Positions 1-8,886 of a stretch of 64,000 nucleotides of DNA are shown piece by piece. The notes beneath the pieces were generated by a model. The model did no database searches. It worked only from the letters and a program-made list of their open reading frames with translations, and was not told the origin of the DNA. Source of the stretch: a bacterium (GTDB lineage Bacteria; Myxococcota_A; Bradymonadia; UBA7976; UBA1532); contig JAUHYW010000051.1 of NCBI GenBank assembly GCA_030426085.1, positions 1-64,000 of the forward strand. Reading direction: 5' to 3'. Position numbers and translations under genes: made by a program. Each line of letters begins with the position of its first letter. The stretch's first letter is position 1.

Positions 1-352
1 GGCGGGGGGTCGGGGGCCCAGCGGGCTCGGGGCTGCCCGGCGGCAGGCCCCGGATGCGGCCGGGGCGGGCCGGCGGGCGGGGCGCGGGGCGCGCCTCACC
101 CGGATCGGCGGCCTCGACCGTGGGCGATCCGGCCTCCCGCTCGGCGGCCTGCTCGGCGGCCTTCTCGGCCTGGCGGGCGGCGGCGGCCCGGGCGGCGAGG
201 ATCCGGGCCCGCATCTCCGGCGGCAGGTCGTCGGGGTTGCTGGTGTAGTGCACCGCCCCGTCCTTCTCGTAGCGCCACGGCTGGCCGGCGGCGGGGGCGG
301 CGAGCAGCAGCCCGACCGAGGCGAGGGCGAGGGGGAGGGCGAGCCGTCTCAT
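1..352 (-). CDS. Exported DUF4124-like protein, 3' end outside window
   Basis: The start codon (minus strand, 350-352) overlaps the stop of the ABC1 kinase gene as ATGA, so the two are translationally coupled. The reading frame stays open to base 1, so the protein is truncated by the window edge (117 codons visible). It begins with a Sec signal peptide (about residues 1-22, MRRLALPLALASVGLLLAAP), followed by a short segment with WRYEKDGAVHYTSNPDDLP. That is the look of the DUF4124 family, small periplasmic domains that start with a W/Y-K-D-x-G-x-x-xYT/SD pattern. A long Ala/Arg/Glu-rich helical stretch and a Pro/Arg-rich tail follow. Function is unknown. The start is supported by the signal peptide and the overlap. 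The DUF4124 assignment is from motif memory only. Confidence 0.7.
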   Translation of the reverse strand, partial: MRRLALPLALASVGLLLAAPAAGQPWRYEKDGAVHYTSNPDDLPPEMRARILAARAAAARQAEKAAEQAAEREAGSPTVEAADPGEARPAPRPPARPGRIRGLPPGSPEPAGPPTPR

Positions 353-2061
353 CGGGGCTCCCGCATGCGCTTCAGCCAGCGCAGCAGCACCCCCAGCCGG
401 ATCTTGCCCAGCCGGCCGTAGGCGACGTGCCACCCGACCAGGGCCCCCGAGAGCAGCAGGCTGACGAACAGCCCGAACCACACCCAGCCGTTGGTGGTGC
501 CGTCGGGGTCGTCGGGGCGGAACGCGGCCACGATGAAGGTGCCCACCAGCGCGCCGGCGGCCAGCAGCCCCAGCACCAGCCGGGTCCCCAGGTCGTTGAG
601 CGAGCGCCCCAGCTTGTCGATCTCGTCGTGGGCCAGCCGGATGGTCAGCCGCCCCGACCCGAGGTCGTTGACGAGCTGATGCCCCAGCAGCGGCAGCTCC
701 TGCACCCCGTCGATGAGCCCCACCGCCGCCCGCATCGCGAGCTGCTTGACCGCCTGCGGCCCGTACTGCTCGGCCATCAGCGTGCGGGCGTAGGGCAGGA
801 TGGTGGTGGTGATGTCGAGGTCGGGCTTGAGGCTGCGCACGATGCCCTCGATGGTCACCGCGGCCTTGGCCAGCAGCGCGTAGTCCGGGGGCACCCTGAT
901 CTTGTAGCGGATGGCGGTGTCCATCAGCTCGTTGACCAGGGTCGTCGCGTCGACCTCGTCCAGCCGCCGTACCAGATAGCGGGCCATCAGATCGGCCACC
1001 ACGTCCCGGAACTCGGCCAGGTCGACCCGCTCGATGGGGCGGCCGATGCGGTAGATGAGGCGGGCGGTGGTCTCGGCGTCCCGCCCGGCGATGGCCATCG
1101 AGAGCTGGATCAGGTTGCGCTGCATGTTGGCCGTCAGCCGCCCGGCGAGGCCGAAGTCGAGCATGCAGATGCGCCCGTCGGGGGTCACCAGCACGTTGCC
1201 CGGGTGCGGGTCGGCGTGGAACAGGCCGTCCTGGAAGCCCATCTGGAACGCGATGTCGAGCACCGTGCGCAGTGTGCCCTCGACCGCCGCCTCGTCGGCG
1301 TCCTCGGCCCAGGCGGTGATCTTGCGGCCCTCGACGAAGTGCATCGTCAGCACCGCCCGCCCCGAGAGGTCGTCGACGATGGCCGGCACCAGCACCCGGG
1401 GGTCGTCTTCGAAGTTGGCCCCGATCGCCCGGGCGTTGCGGGCCTCGACGGTGAAGTCGAGCTCCTGGAGCAGCGCCGCCTCGAACGCCCGGACCACCTC
1501 CACCGGCTTGTACAGCCCCGCCTCCTGGATGGTGGCGTCGACCAGCCGGGCGAGCAGGTACAGCAGGTCGAGGTCGGCCCGGATGGTGCGGGTGATGTTG
1601 GGCCGCTGGACCTTGACCACCACCGCGGTGCCGTCGGGCAGGGTCGCCCGGTGCACCTGGGCGATCGAGGCGGTCGCCAGCGGCGCCGGGTCGATGTCGG
1701 CGAGGTGGTCGCTGACCGGCCCACCCCACGCCTCGACCAGCGTGGCCTCGATGACCTCGTAGGGCAGCGGCTCGACGTCGTCCTGCAGCCGGGCCAGCTC
1801 GGGCTGATAGCGGCTGGGCACCAGATCGGGCCGGGACGACAGCACCTGCCCCAGCTTGATGAAGGTCGGGCCGAGCGCCTGGAGCAGCTTGCGCAGCCGC
1901 TCGGGGCCGGTCAGCCGGGCGGCCTCGGCCCGCACCGTCGGATCGTCGGCGTCGAGCTGGCCCTCGCTCAGATCGGCGGCGATGCCCCGGTAGCCGTGGC
2001 GGGCGAGCACCCGGGCGATCTCCCGCAGCCGGGCCAGATCCTGAGCGGCGATGCGCAGCAT
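349..2061 (-). CDS. ABC1/UbiB family atypical kinase-like membrane protein
   Basis: 570 residues, the usual length for the ABC1/AarF/UbiB family. The diagnostic KxGQ motif is at 69-72 (FIKLGQVLSSRPDLVP), followed by the Ala-rich nucleotide loop ASIAQVH (131-137) that replaces the kinase Gly-rich loop, and an invariant-type Lys at about 150 (VVVKVQRP). The catalytic block HADPHPGNVLV and the metal-binding LDFGLAG come next. Two hydrophobic segments at the C-terminus fit a membrane anchor. Family members are atypical ATPases that support ubiquinone or other quinone/lipid biosynthesis. Given menB in this window, a menaquinone or membrane-lipid role is possible but is inference. The gene precedes the DUF4124-like gene with an ATGA overlap. 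Confidence 0.93.
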   Translation of the reverse strand: MLRIAAQDLARLREIARVLARHGYRGIAADLSEGQLDADDPTVRAEAARLTGPERLRKLLQALGPTFIKLGQVLSSRPDLVPSRYQPELARLQDDVEPLPYEVIEATLVEAWGGPVSDHLADIDPAPLATASIAQVHRATLPDGTAVVVKVQRPNITRTIRADLDLLYLLARLVDATIQEAGLYKPVEVVRAFEAALLQELDFTVEARNARAIGANFEDDPRVLVPAIVDDLSGRAVLTMHFVEGRKITAWAEDADEAAVEGTLRTVLDIAFQMGFQDGLFHADPHPGNVLVTPDGRICMLDFGLAGRLTANMQRNLIQLSMAIAGRDAETTARLIYRIGRPIERVDLAEFRDVVADLMARYLVRRLDEVDATTLVNELMDTAIRYKIRVPPDYALLAKAAVTIEGIVRSLKPDLDITTTILPYARTLMAEQYGPQAVKQLAMRAAVGLIDGVQELPLLGHQLVNDLGSGRLTIRLAHDEIDKLGRSLNDLGTRLVLGLLAAGALVGTFIVAAFRPDDPDGTTNGWVWFGLFVSLLLSGALVGWHVAYGRLGKIRLGVLLRWLKRMREPR

Positions 2062-2109
2062 GGGCGCATTGTGGAGCAGCGGCCGGGCCGTGTCACGTCG
2101 CCGGCCGGT

Positions 2110-3228
2110 TCAGCGCAGGGCCGGCTCGGGGGCGCCGACCGGCGCCGGGGCGGACTCCGGGGTCCGCCCCATGCGGCGCATCCAGCGGAAGTGCGAGGCC
2201 AGCGCGGCCCGCACGGTGGGGTTGCAGCGGTACTTCAGGCCGTGGTCGGCGGCGGTGGCGGCCACGATCTTCGCCAGCTCGGGGTAGTGCACATGGCAGA
2301 TGCGGGGGAAGAGGTGGTGCACCACCTGGAAGTTGAGCCCGCCCAGGTACCACGTCGCCAGCGGGTTGTCGGGGGCGAAGTCGACCGTCGTGGCGAGCTG
2401 CAGCTCGGCCCAGTCCAGCTCGAGCCGGCTGCCGTCGGTGGGCGGCACCACGAAGTCGGCCTCCTCGACGCAGTGGGCGAGCTGGAAGACCACCGCCAGC
2501 GCGATGCCGCAGACGAAGGCCGAGACCAGCCAGAACAGCGCCGCGGTGCCCAGCCCGAAGATCAGCGCCGGGATCACGATGGCCCAGGCGTGGAAGATGA
2601 TCTTGCCGACGACGAACTCGGCCAGGTCCCGGCCCTTGGGGCGGGCGAACGGCACGTCGTTGATGTGGCCCCGCATCATCTGGGCGTAGTCGTCCATGAG
2701 GTGCCACTTGATGGCGATGAACCCGTAGAGCGGCCACATGTACCACTGCTGCATCCGGTGCATCGGCAGCCAGTCCTGGCCCGGCGCCATGCGCAGGAAG
2801 AAGCCCGCCTCGAGGTCGTCGTCGACCCCGACCACATTGGGGTGGCTGTGGTGCACCCGGTTGTGCTTGTGGCGCCAGAGGTAGCTCGACCCGCCGATGA
2901 TGTCGAGCACGAAGCCCATGCCCCGGTTGACCCGCTTGTCGGTGGAGTAGGCGGCGTGGTTGCCGTCGTGCATCACCGAGAAGCCCAGGCCGGCCCAGAA
3001 CAGGCCCAGCGGGATCCCGAAGCCCAGGATCGCGATCCAGCCGCCGTCGCTGAGCCAGAAGCCGCCCACCATCAGGGCGAAGCCGGCCATCAGGGCCACG
3101 CTCTTGCGCCACATCCGGGCGTCGCCGTGAGTGTCCTTGCCGGTCTCGGTGAACCACGCGTCGACCCGCTGCCGCAGGTCGCGGTGGAAGTCCGAACCCC
3201 CGCGCATTCGCAGCCCTTCGATCTTCAT
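2110..3228 (-). CDS. Membrane fatty-acid desaturase (acyl-lipid/acyl-CoA type)
   Basis: 372 residues from the ATG at 3228, which has a G-rich ribosome site (AGGGGGG) just upstream. An upstream in-frame extension lacks a site and is Arg/Pro-rich, so I rejected it. Three histidine boxes give the di-iron site: HDGNH (87-91), HKHNRVHH (120-127) and QVVHHLFP (301-308). The Q-x-x-H-H third box is typical of front-end (delta-5/delta-6-like) and related desaturases, but the N-terminal cytochrome b5 domain of eukaryotic front-end enzymes is absent. Two pairs of hydrophobic segments lie between the boxes (about 44-85 and 205-250). It should introduce a double bond into membrane acyl chains using O2. 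Position specificity cannot be read from sequence. It is divergent from sodC. Confidence 0.92.
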   Translation of the reverse strand: MKIEGLRMRGGSDFHRDLRQRVDAWFTETGKDTHGDARMWRKSVALMAGFALMVGGFWLSDGGWIAILGFGIPLGLFWAGLGFSVMHDGNHAAYSTDKRVNRGMGFVLDIIGGSSYLWRHKHNRVHHSHPNVVGVDDDLEAGFFLRMAPGQDWLPMHRMQQWYMWPLYGFIAIKWHLMDDYAQMMRGHINDVPFARPKGRDLAEFVVGKIIFHAWAIVIPALIFGLGTAALFWLVSAFVCGIALAVVFQLAHCVEEADFVVPPTDGSRLELDWAELQLATTVDFAPDNPLATWYLGGLNFQVVHHLFPRICHVHYPELAKIVAATAADHGLKYRCNPTVRAALASHFRWMRRMGRTPESAPAPVGAPEPALR

Positions 3229-3517
3229 TGGGAACCCCCCTGACTTCGACAGCGCGCCCGCTGCCGGTGCGATCTGGTGGCGGACGCCGCGTCCGCTGAC
3301 GGGGCCCACATTGGGGAAACGCGGCGGCCGTCGCCACATCCCGAGGCGGCTTTGACAAAGCGATGACGAAAGCGATGACGAGCGCCCGGCCGGGGCAGCG
3401 TGCCCCGATCGGCGGCGGCCGGCGGCGACTCGCGCCCCGCTCGGGGCCGGCAGCCCGCCGCGCCGGGGGTGGAGCGGCGCTTGCAGAATCGCCGGTCGCA
3501 CCAGACAGGAGGCACCC
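3229..3517. other. Divergent intergenic region between desaturase and sodC
   Basis: 289 bases with no convincing gene. It separates two genes with oxidative links (an O2-using desaturase and a superoxide dismutase) that are transcribed away from each other. It holds a perfect 12-bp tandem repeat (3357-3380) preceded by TTGACA at 3352-3357, and an AGGAGG ribosome site for sodC at 3507-3512. No good -10 box sits 16-18 bases after the TTGACA, so a promoter is not proven. Confidence 0.6.
3357..3380. repeat. Perfect 12-bp tandem direct repeat (possible operator)
   Basis: AAAGCGATGACG occurs twice back to back in the divergent region, roughly 130-140 bases from both start codons. The first copy overlaps a TTGACA at 3352-3357. 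Adjacent identical 12-mers at this spacing (about one helical turn) are a common layout for a dimeric regulator, but no known regulator site was recognised. Confidence 0.5.
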
Positions 3518-4210
3518 ATGAACCGACTCATCCGCACGACCGCCCTCGCCCTGCTGACCGCCGGCGGCTTCGCCTGCGCCCCCGAGTCCCCCGACGCCGA
3601 TCAGCCCGGCATGGACCGCGAGGCGTCGACCGCGGTCACCGGGCAGCGGGGGCTGACCGCCGCGGAGCGGGCCGAGCAGGCGACCGTCACCCCCACCGCC
3701 CCCGCGGTGGAGAGCGCGCCGCTCGAAGACCCCGGGGCCCGGGTGCCGCTGCCGGTCACCCGGCTGATGACCGTGCTCGACCCCACCGAGGGCCACGCGG
3801 TCACCGGCGAGCTGGCCTTCGTGGCCACCGACGCCGGGCTGAAGATCGAGGGCGAGTTCGAGGGGCTGCCCGCCGGGCGGCACGCGTTCCACATCCACCA
3901 GTTCGGCGACTGCTCGGGGGCCGACGGCAAGACCGCCGGCACCCACTTCAACCTCCGGGGCAGCTCGGAGAACCCGCCGAAGGACATCGACCGCATCACC
4001 GGCGACCTCGGCGAGCTGGTGCCCGACGACGACGGCTACGCGAAGATCGAGGCCACGGTGCCCGGCGCCCGCATCGACGGCCCGTACAGCGTCATCGGGC
4101 GGGCGGTGATCGTGCATGCCAAGGGCAACGACCCCGACTCGCCGCCCATCGGCGCGGCCGGCGCCCGGCTGGCGTGCGGCGTGATCGGCATCGCCCGGGC
4201 CGCCCGCTGA
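3518..4210 (+). CDS. sodC: Cu/Zn-type superoxide dismutase lacking two Zn ligands
   Basis: 230 residues with a clear AGGAGG site 5 bases before the ATG. The signal sequence ends at Cys20 (GGFAC), so it is probably exported and perhaps lipidated, though the lipobox is imperfect. About 55 low-complexity residues lead to the SOD fold. Copper ligands are present: His125 and His127 (FHIHQFGDC), bridging His143 (GTHFN) and His200 (IVHAKG). The disulfide Cys132-Cys220, active-site Arg217 and Asp163 (GDLG) are also kept. The two other zinc-ligand histidines are replaced: by alignment, Glu151 and Ile160 sit where human SOD1 has His71 and His80. The loop between His200 and Arg217 is shortened. This pattern resembles Cu-only SODs. 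It should dismutate periplasmic superoxide. Confidence 0.93.
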   Translation: MNRLIRTTALALLTAGGFACAPESPDADQPGMDREASTAVTGQRGLTAAERAEQATVTPTAPAVESAPLEDPGARVPLPVTRLMTVLDPTEGHAVTGELAFVATDAGLKIEGEFEGLPAGRHAFHIHQFGDCSGADGKTAGTHFNLRGSSENPPKDIDRITGDLGELVPDDDGYAKIEATVPGARIDGPYSVIGRAVIVHAKGNDPDSPPIGAAGARLACGVIGIARAAR

Positions 4211-4246
4211 AGCCGCCCGCTCACCGGGCCGTCGCTCACCGGGGGC

Positions 4247-4990
4247 TCAGCGCCCCGGCTCGGTGATGATCCGCACCCCCTTGGGGGGGCTGAACTTGAA
4301 GGCGGCGTCCTTGATGCCGGTGTTGGTCTTCACGTTGGAGAAGACCACCTGGTTGGTGTTGCCCACCGGGTCGACGACGGTGCTCGAGCGCACCGCGAAG
4401 GTCTGCCGGTCGACCTTGAGCAGCAGCGACTGGTAGTCCCCCGCGTGGCGCCGGGGGATCAGCTCGACGGTGTAGATGTCGGCCGGGCTCTGCATCAGCC
4501 GGGCGTCGAACTCGTCGGCCAGCTTGCCCCGCCCGCTCATGAACGTCAGCGCCACCGGGAGCTGGGACGCCGCCAGGTCGCGGCGGAACGCCTGATTCTC
4601 CTCGGGCTCGTAGACCCACAGCGTCACCCCGTCGGCCACGAAGACCTTGCTCACCGGGCTCTTGTAGTCCCAGCGCATCATGCGCGGCTTCTTGAACAGC
4701 ACCCGCCCCTTCGAGACCTGGGTCCGACCGTAGACTTTGTAGGTGTAGGTCTGGGTGAAGCCGGCCCGGAGGTCGGTGGCGTCGGCGTAGAACGCCTGGA
4801 TGCCGTCGAGCACCCGCTGCACCTCGGTGCTGGGGGGCGGGCGCTTGTCGGGCAGCGGCTCGGCGGGGGCCTTGGGCAGCGCCTTCGGCACCGGCTCGGG
4901 GCCGGGGGTCGGCCCGCCCTGGTCGGCGAGCGCGGGCAGGGCGAGGGCGAGGGCGAAGGCGAGGGCGGCGCAGAAGAAGAGGGGGCGCAT
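4247..4990 (-). CDS. lolA: Outer-membrane lipoprotein carrier protein LolA
   Basis: 247 residues from the ATG at 4990, chosen because a signal peptide (MRPLFFCAALAFALALALPALA) starts there. A longer frame upstream adds only an Arg/Pro-rich shadow. After a Pro-rich linker the LolA fold starts at about residue 55 (VQRVLDGIQAFYADATDLRA, then GFTQTYTYK). It continues with GRVLFKKPRMMRWDY, the DGVTLWVYEP strand and the C-terminal NTNQVVFSNVKTN segment, all typical of LolA. It would shuttle lipoproteins through the periplasm to the outer membrane, which fits the many lipoproteins in this window. It is divergent from the FHA-sigma-54 activator and converges on sodC with 36 bases between. Confidence 0.92.
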   Translation of the reverse strand: MRPLFFCAALAFALALALPALADQGGPTPGPEPVPKALPKAPAEPLPDKRPPPSTEVQRVLDGIQAFYADATDLRAGFTQTYTYKVYGRTQVSKGRVLFKKPRMMRWDYKSPVSKVFVADGVTLWVYEPEENQAFRRDLAASQLPVALTFMSGRGKLADEFDARLMQSPADIYTVELIPRRHAGDYQSLLLKVDRQTFAVRSSTVVDPVGNTNQVVFSNVKTNTGIKDAAFKFSPPKGVRIITEPGR

Positions 4991-5213
4991 GCGGTCTCCA
5001 AAGCGTGGGGTCGGCGCCGTCGGGCGACGTCGGCCGGTCGATGTCCGGCTGTACGTCGGTCGCGCACCGATCGTCAAGGACCGGCCCGGCGACGGGGCCT
5101 CGGGGGGCGCATTCAGCCGGGGCGGTCGGGCCGGAGGGCAACCCCCGCCTCGCCCGGTGGATTCCCCTGTGACCCGATTGACTCACGCCGGGACCCCCCC
5201 TAACGTGACCCCC
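4991..5213. other. Divergent intergenic region lolA / FHA regulator
   Basis: 223 bases with no supported gene. The only notable element is a TTGACT-17-TAACGT pair ending 7 bases before the activator start codon (listed separately). The rest is GC-rich without clear structure. Confidence 0.5.
5178..5206 (+). promoter_or_regulatory. Possible promoter, TTGACT-17 bp-TAACGT
   Basis: TTGACT at 5178-5183 and TAACGT at 5201-5206 have the ideal 17-base spacing. Transcription would start at or next to the ATG at 5214, giving a leaderless or near-leaderless message. This agrees with the absence of a purine-rich ribosome site before that ATG. It could be chance, since only one such match was seen. Confidence 0.35.
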
Positions 5214-6665
<1,452 letters not shown>

Positions 6666-6675
6666 GCGCCGCCCC

Positions 6676-7866
6676 ATGGTCCTCTCCTCCCTGCCCGCCG
6701 TCGCCCTGCTCGCGCCCCTGATCATCGCCCCGGCCGAGCCGGGGCCGAGCGTCGACGCCTTCTTCGACGACTGGTCCGGCCGCCCGCTGTCCCTCTTCGA
6801 TCACACCGCGCAGGGCGAGCGGGACGGCTCCCGCGACCTGGGCGGGCACTGGCGGGTGGCCTTCGACGCCAGCCGGCTGTACCTCGCCGCCGAGGTGATC
6901 GACGACAAGTTCCAGCCGGGCGGGGCCACCGAGGGCGACCGGCTGTACTTCGTCTTCCGCCCCGACGAGGGGCCCCCGCGCACGGTGCAGGTGGTGCTCA
7001 ACACCCTGGAGGTCCGGCCGCCGACGGTGCGGATCGACGACACGCCGTGCCCCGGGTGCAAGGCGGCGGGCACGATGCGGGTCGACGGGTGGGCGGTCGA
7101 GGTCTCGATCCCGCTGATCCAGCTCCCGCTGCACACCGCGGGCACGGTCCGCTCGGCGGCGCTGGTGCACGACGCCGACGCCGACGCCGCGGTGGTCGAG
7201 GGGGTGGCGGCGACCGCCCCGGTGGACGCCGGGCTGCTGCCGACGAAGAAGAACCTGCGGCTCGAGGCCCTCGCGGCGCTGGACGAGGGGCGGGCGATCT
7301 ACCGCGCCGACCGCAAGCCGCTGGGGCTGCCCAAGCGCACGCTGCACGCCGATCTGTACGGCGACCCGTTCCCCGAGGAGGTCCTGATCACCGACGACGA
7401 CGTGGTGCTCATCGGCAAGGATCTGCCCGAGCGGGCGGCCTACATGTTCTTCACCCACGGCTGGCGGGCCGACCCCGAGGTGACCCGGGCCGAGTTCCAG
7501 GACCTGGACGGGGTGCCGGGCGACGAGCTGATCGTCGAGCACAGCGAGTGGTCGGTGCCGGGCGAGGTGCGGGTGGGCATCGTCGAGATCTACGGGCTGC
7601 ACGAGGGCTTCTGGAAGCGGCGCTTCGCCCACACGGTCATGGTCGAGTTCGCCGGCAAGGGGCGAGCGGTGGCCCCGTTCGAGGTGCTGCGGGCCCGGGA
7701 CGGCAAGGCCCACCGGCTCCAGATCGGGGTGGCGGCGCTCGACGGGCTCGAGCGGCGGGACCACTACCGGGTCGACCCGGGCGACTTCTACGCCCCGCCG
7801 GTCCCCATGCCCTGGCAGCGCAAGCGGCCGCTGGTCTTCCGGCTGAAGGGCGAGCGCTGGCGCTGA
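6676..7866 (+). CDS. Exported protein with CBM9-like N-terminal domain
   Basis: 396 residues, starting 10 bases after the regulator and likely in its operon. The first 20 residues form a signal peptide. Residues 25-190 resemble the CBM9/DOMON-type beta-sandwich used for sugar or haem binding: FDDWSGRPL near the start, WRVAFDASRLYLAAEVIDD, then a conserved-looking WAVEVSIPL strand. A CPGC pair (about 119-122) may form a disulfide. The C-terminal half (230-396) has DGVPGDELIVEHSEWS, reminiscent of a VCBS/FG-GAP-like repeat, but I cannot name it. It is predicted to be a periplasmic or surface binding protein. The substrate is unknown. Confidence 0.75.
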   Translation: MVLSSLPAVALLAPLIIAPAEPGPSVDAFFDDWSGRPLSLFDHTAQGERDGSRDLGGHWRVAFDASRLYLAAEVIDDKFQPGGATEGDRLYFVFRPDEGPPRTVQVVLNTLEVRPPTVRIDDTPCPGCKAAGTMRVDGWAVEVSIPLIQLPLHTAGTVRSAALVHDADADAAVVEGVAATAPVDAGLLPTKKNLRLEALAALDEGRAIYRADRKPLGLPKRTLHADLYGDPFPEEVLITDDDVVLIGKDLPERAAYMFFTHGWRADPEVTRAEFQDLDGVPGDELIVEHSEWSVPGEVRVGIVEIYGLHEGFWKRRFAHTVMVEFAGKGRAVAPFEVLRARDGKAHRLQIGVAALDGLERRDHYRVDPGDFYAPPVPMPWQRKRPLVFRLKGERWR

Positions 7867-7880
7867 CCGGGGCGCGTGGG

Positions 7881-7886
7881 TAGAGT
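7881..7886 (+). promoter_or_regulatory. Putative -10 element TAGAGT (TAnnnTG class)
   Basis: TAGAGTGCGC lies 32 bases before the ATG of the lipoprotein gene at 7918. The same TAnnnTG pattern recurs upstream of several other genes in this window at similar distance. No -35 match was found. Confidence 0.3.
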
Positions 7887-7917
7887 GCGCCCGCTCACGC
7901 TCGACCCCGGAGGCTCC

Positions 7918-8856
7918 ATGTTCCCACGCATCGCGACGCTCTGCTGCACCGCGCTGGCGGCGCTGGTCCTGACCGCCTGCCTGCCGGGCGGCAACAACGA
8001 CGAAGACGACCCCGACGACCCGGCCGACATGGGCCCGGCCGACGCCGCCCCGCCCGACGCGGCGCTGCCCACCGTGCCCTACGAGGGCCAGATCGACGCG
8101 CTGCCCGCCGAGAGCACCGTCGACGCCCAGAGCTTCTTCCCGGTGCCCGAGGGCGGGGTGTGGCGCTATCGGCGGCAGACGGCGCAGTGGCAGGACCCGC
8201 CCCCGGTGACCGAGGGCGGCGAGGCGGTGCTGCTCGCCGGCGACGCCGAGGGCGAGTTCGTGCGCCGCACGGTGGTGGTCATCGACCTCGAGGTGGACGG
8301 CGAGGTGCAGAAGGTGCGCCAGATCATCGAGGAGACCTACGTCGTCGAGCCGCCCGAGGCCCAGGCCGGGCCCCGGATCAAGTTCAAGGCGCTCGACATC
8401 GAGGAGCGCACCGTCGACGGCGGGCTCTTCGTGCGCACCGTCAGCCGGACCTACGATCCGCCCTACGACCTCTTCCCCAACGCGTGGCTGACCGGCATGG
8501 TCGGCACCCGGGTCGAGTCGGACATGGTGCGCATGACCGAGGTGGTGCAGCGCCGCGGCGAGGAGGAGGCCGAGCCCACCGAGGGGCTGGTGCCCCTGCT
8601 GGTGCTGACCGACAGCACCCCCAAGATCGAGCCCATGGAGTGCGCCTACCGCGAGGGGCTGTACCAGATCGACGTCACCGACGACTTCACCAACACCATC
8701 AGCCGCACCTACTGGGTCGAGCAGGGGCTGGGCGTGGTGAAGTGGCAGTACCGGGACACCAACAACATCGCCTACACCCTCACCGAGAGCAACGTCGACG
8801 ACCTCGAGGGCACCCCCTGCGACGCGGCGCCCGACGACGAGGCGCCCGCCGAGTGA
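7918..8856 (+). CDS. Secreted lipoprotein of unknown function
   Basis: 312 residues. The ATG at 7918 follows a GGAGG site with 4-5 base spacing and opens a lipoprotein signal (MFPRIATLCCTALAALVLTACLPG), with the lipidated Cys at about residue 21. An Asp/Pro/Ala-rich spacer follows, a style common in Myxococcota lipoproteins. From about residue 65 there is a beta-rich domain with FFPVPEGGVWRYRRQ, FVRRTVVVIDLEVDG and a late YWVEQGLGVVKWQYRDTN strand. That general pattern (a W-rich starting strand and a terminal GLGVVKW strand) is seen in many uncharacterised myxobacterial lipoproteins. Two Cys near the C-terminus may pair. No enzymatic motif was seen. Confidence 0.85.
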   Translation: MFPRIATLCCTALAALVLTACLPGGNNDEDDPDDPADMGPADAAPPDAALPTVPYEGQIDALPAESTVDAQSFFPVPEGGVWRYRRQTAQWQDPPPVTEGGEAVLLAGDAEGEFVRRTVVVIDLEVDGEVQKVRQIIEETYVVEPPEAQAGPRIKFKALDIEERTVDGGLFVRTVSRTYDPPYDLFPNAWLTGMVGTRVESDMVRMTEVVQRRGEEEAEPTEGLVPLLVLTDSTPKIEPMECAYREGLYQIDVTDDFTNTISRTYWVEQGLGVVKWQYRDTNNIAYTLTESNVDDLEGTPCDAAPDDEAPAE

Positions 8857-8886
8857 CGCCGCCCGCCGGGCTCACGGCGCAGTGAC

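Noticed and set aside
427-3243. 938-codon open frame on the plus strand
   Set aside because: It is antisense to the ABC1 kinase and the desaturase, is full of Pro/Gly/His/Val, has no domain and no ribosome site. In DNA this GC-rich, antisense frames stay open by chance.
4940-4975. GCGAGG-type hexamer repeat in the lolA 5' region as a regulatory repeat
   Set aside because: It encodes the Ala-Leu run of the signal peptide. Simple repeats are expected there in GC-rich genes.
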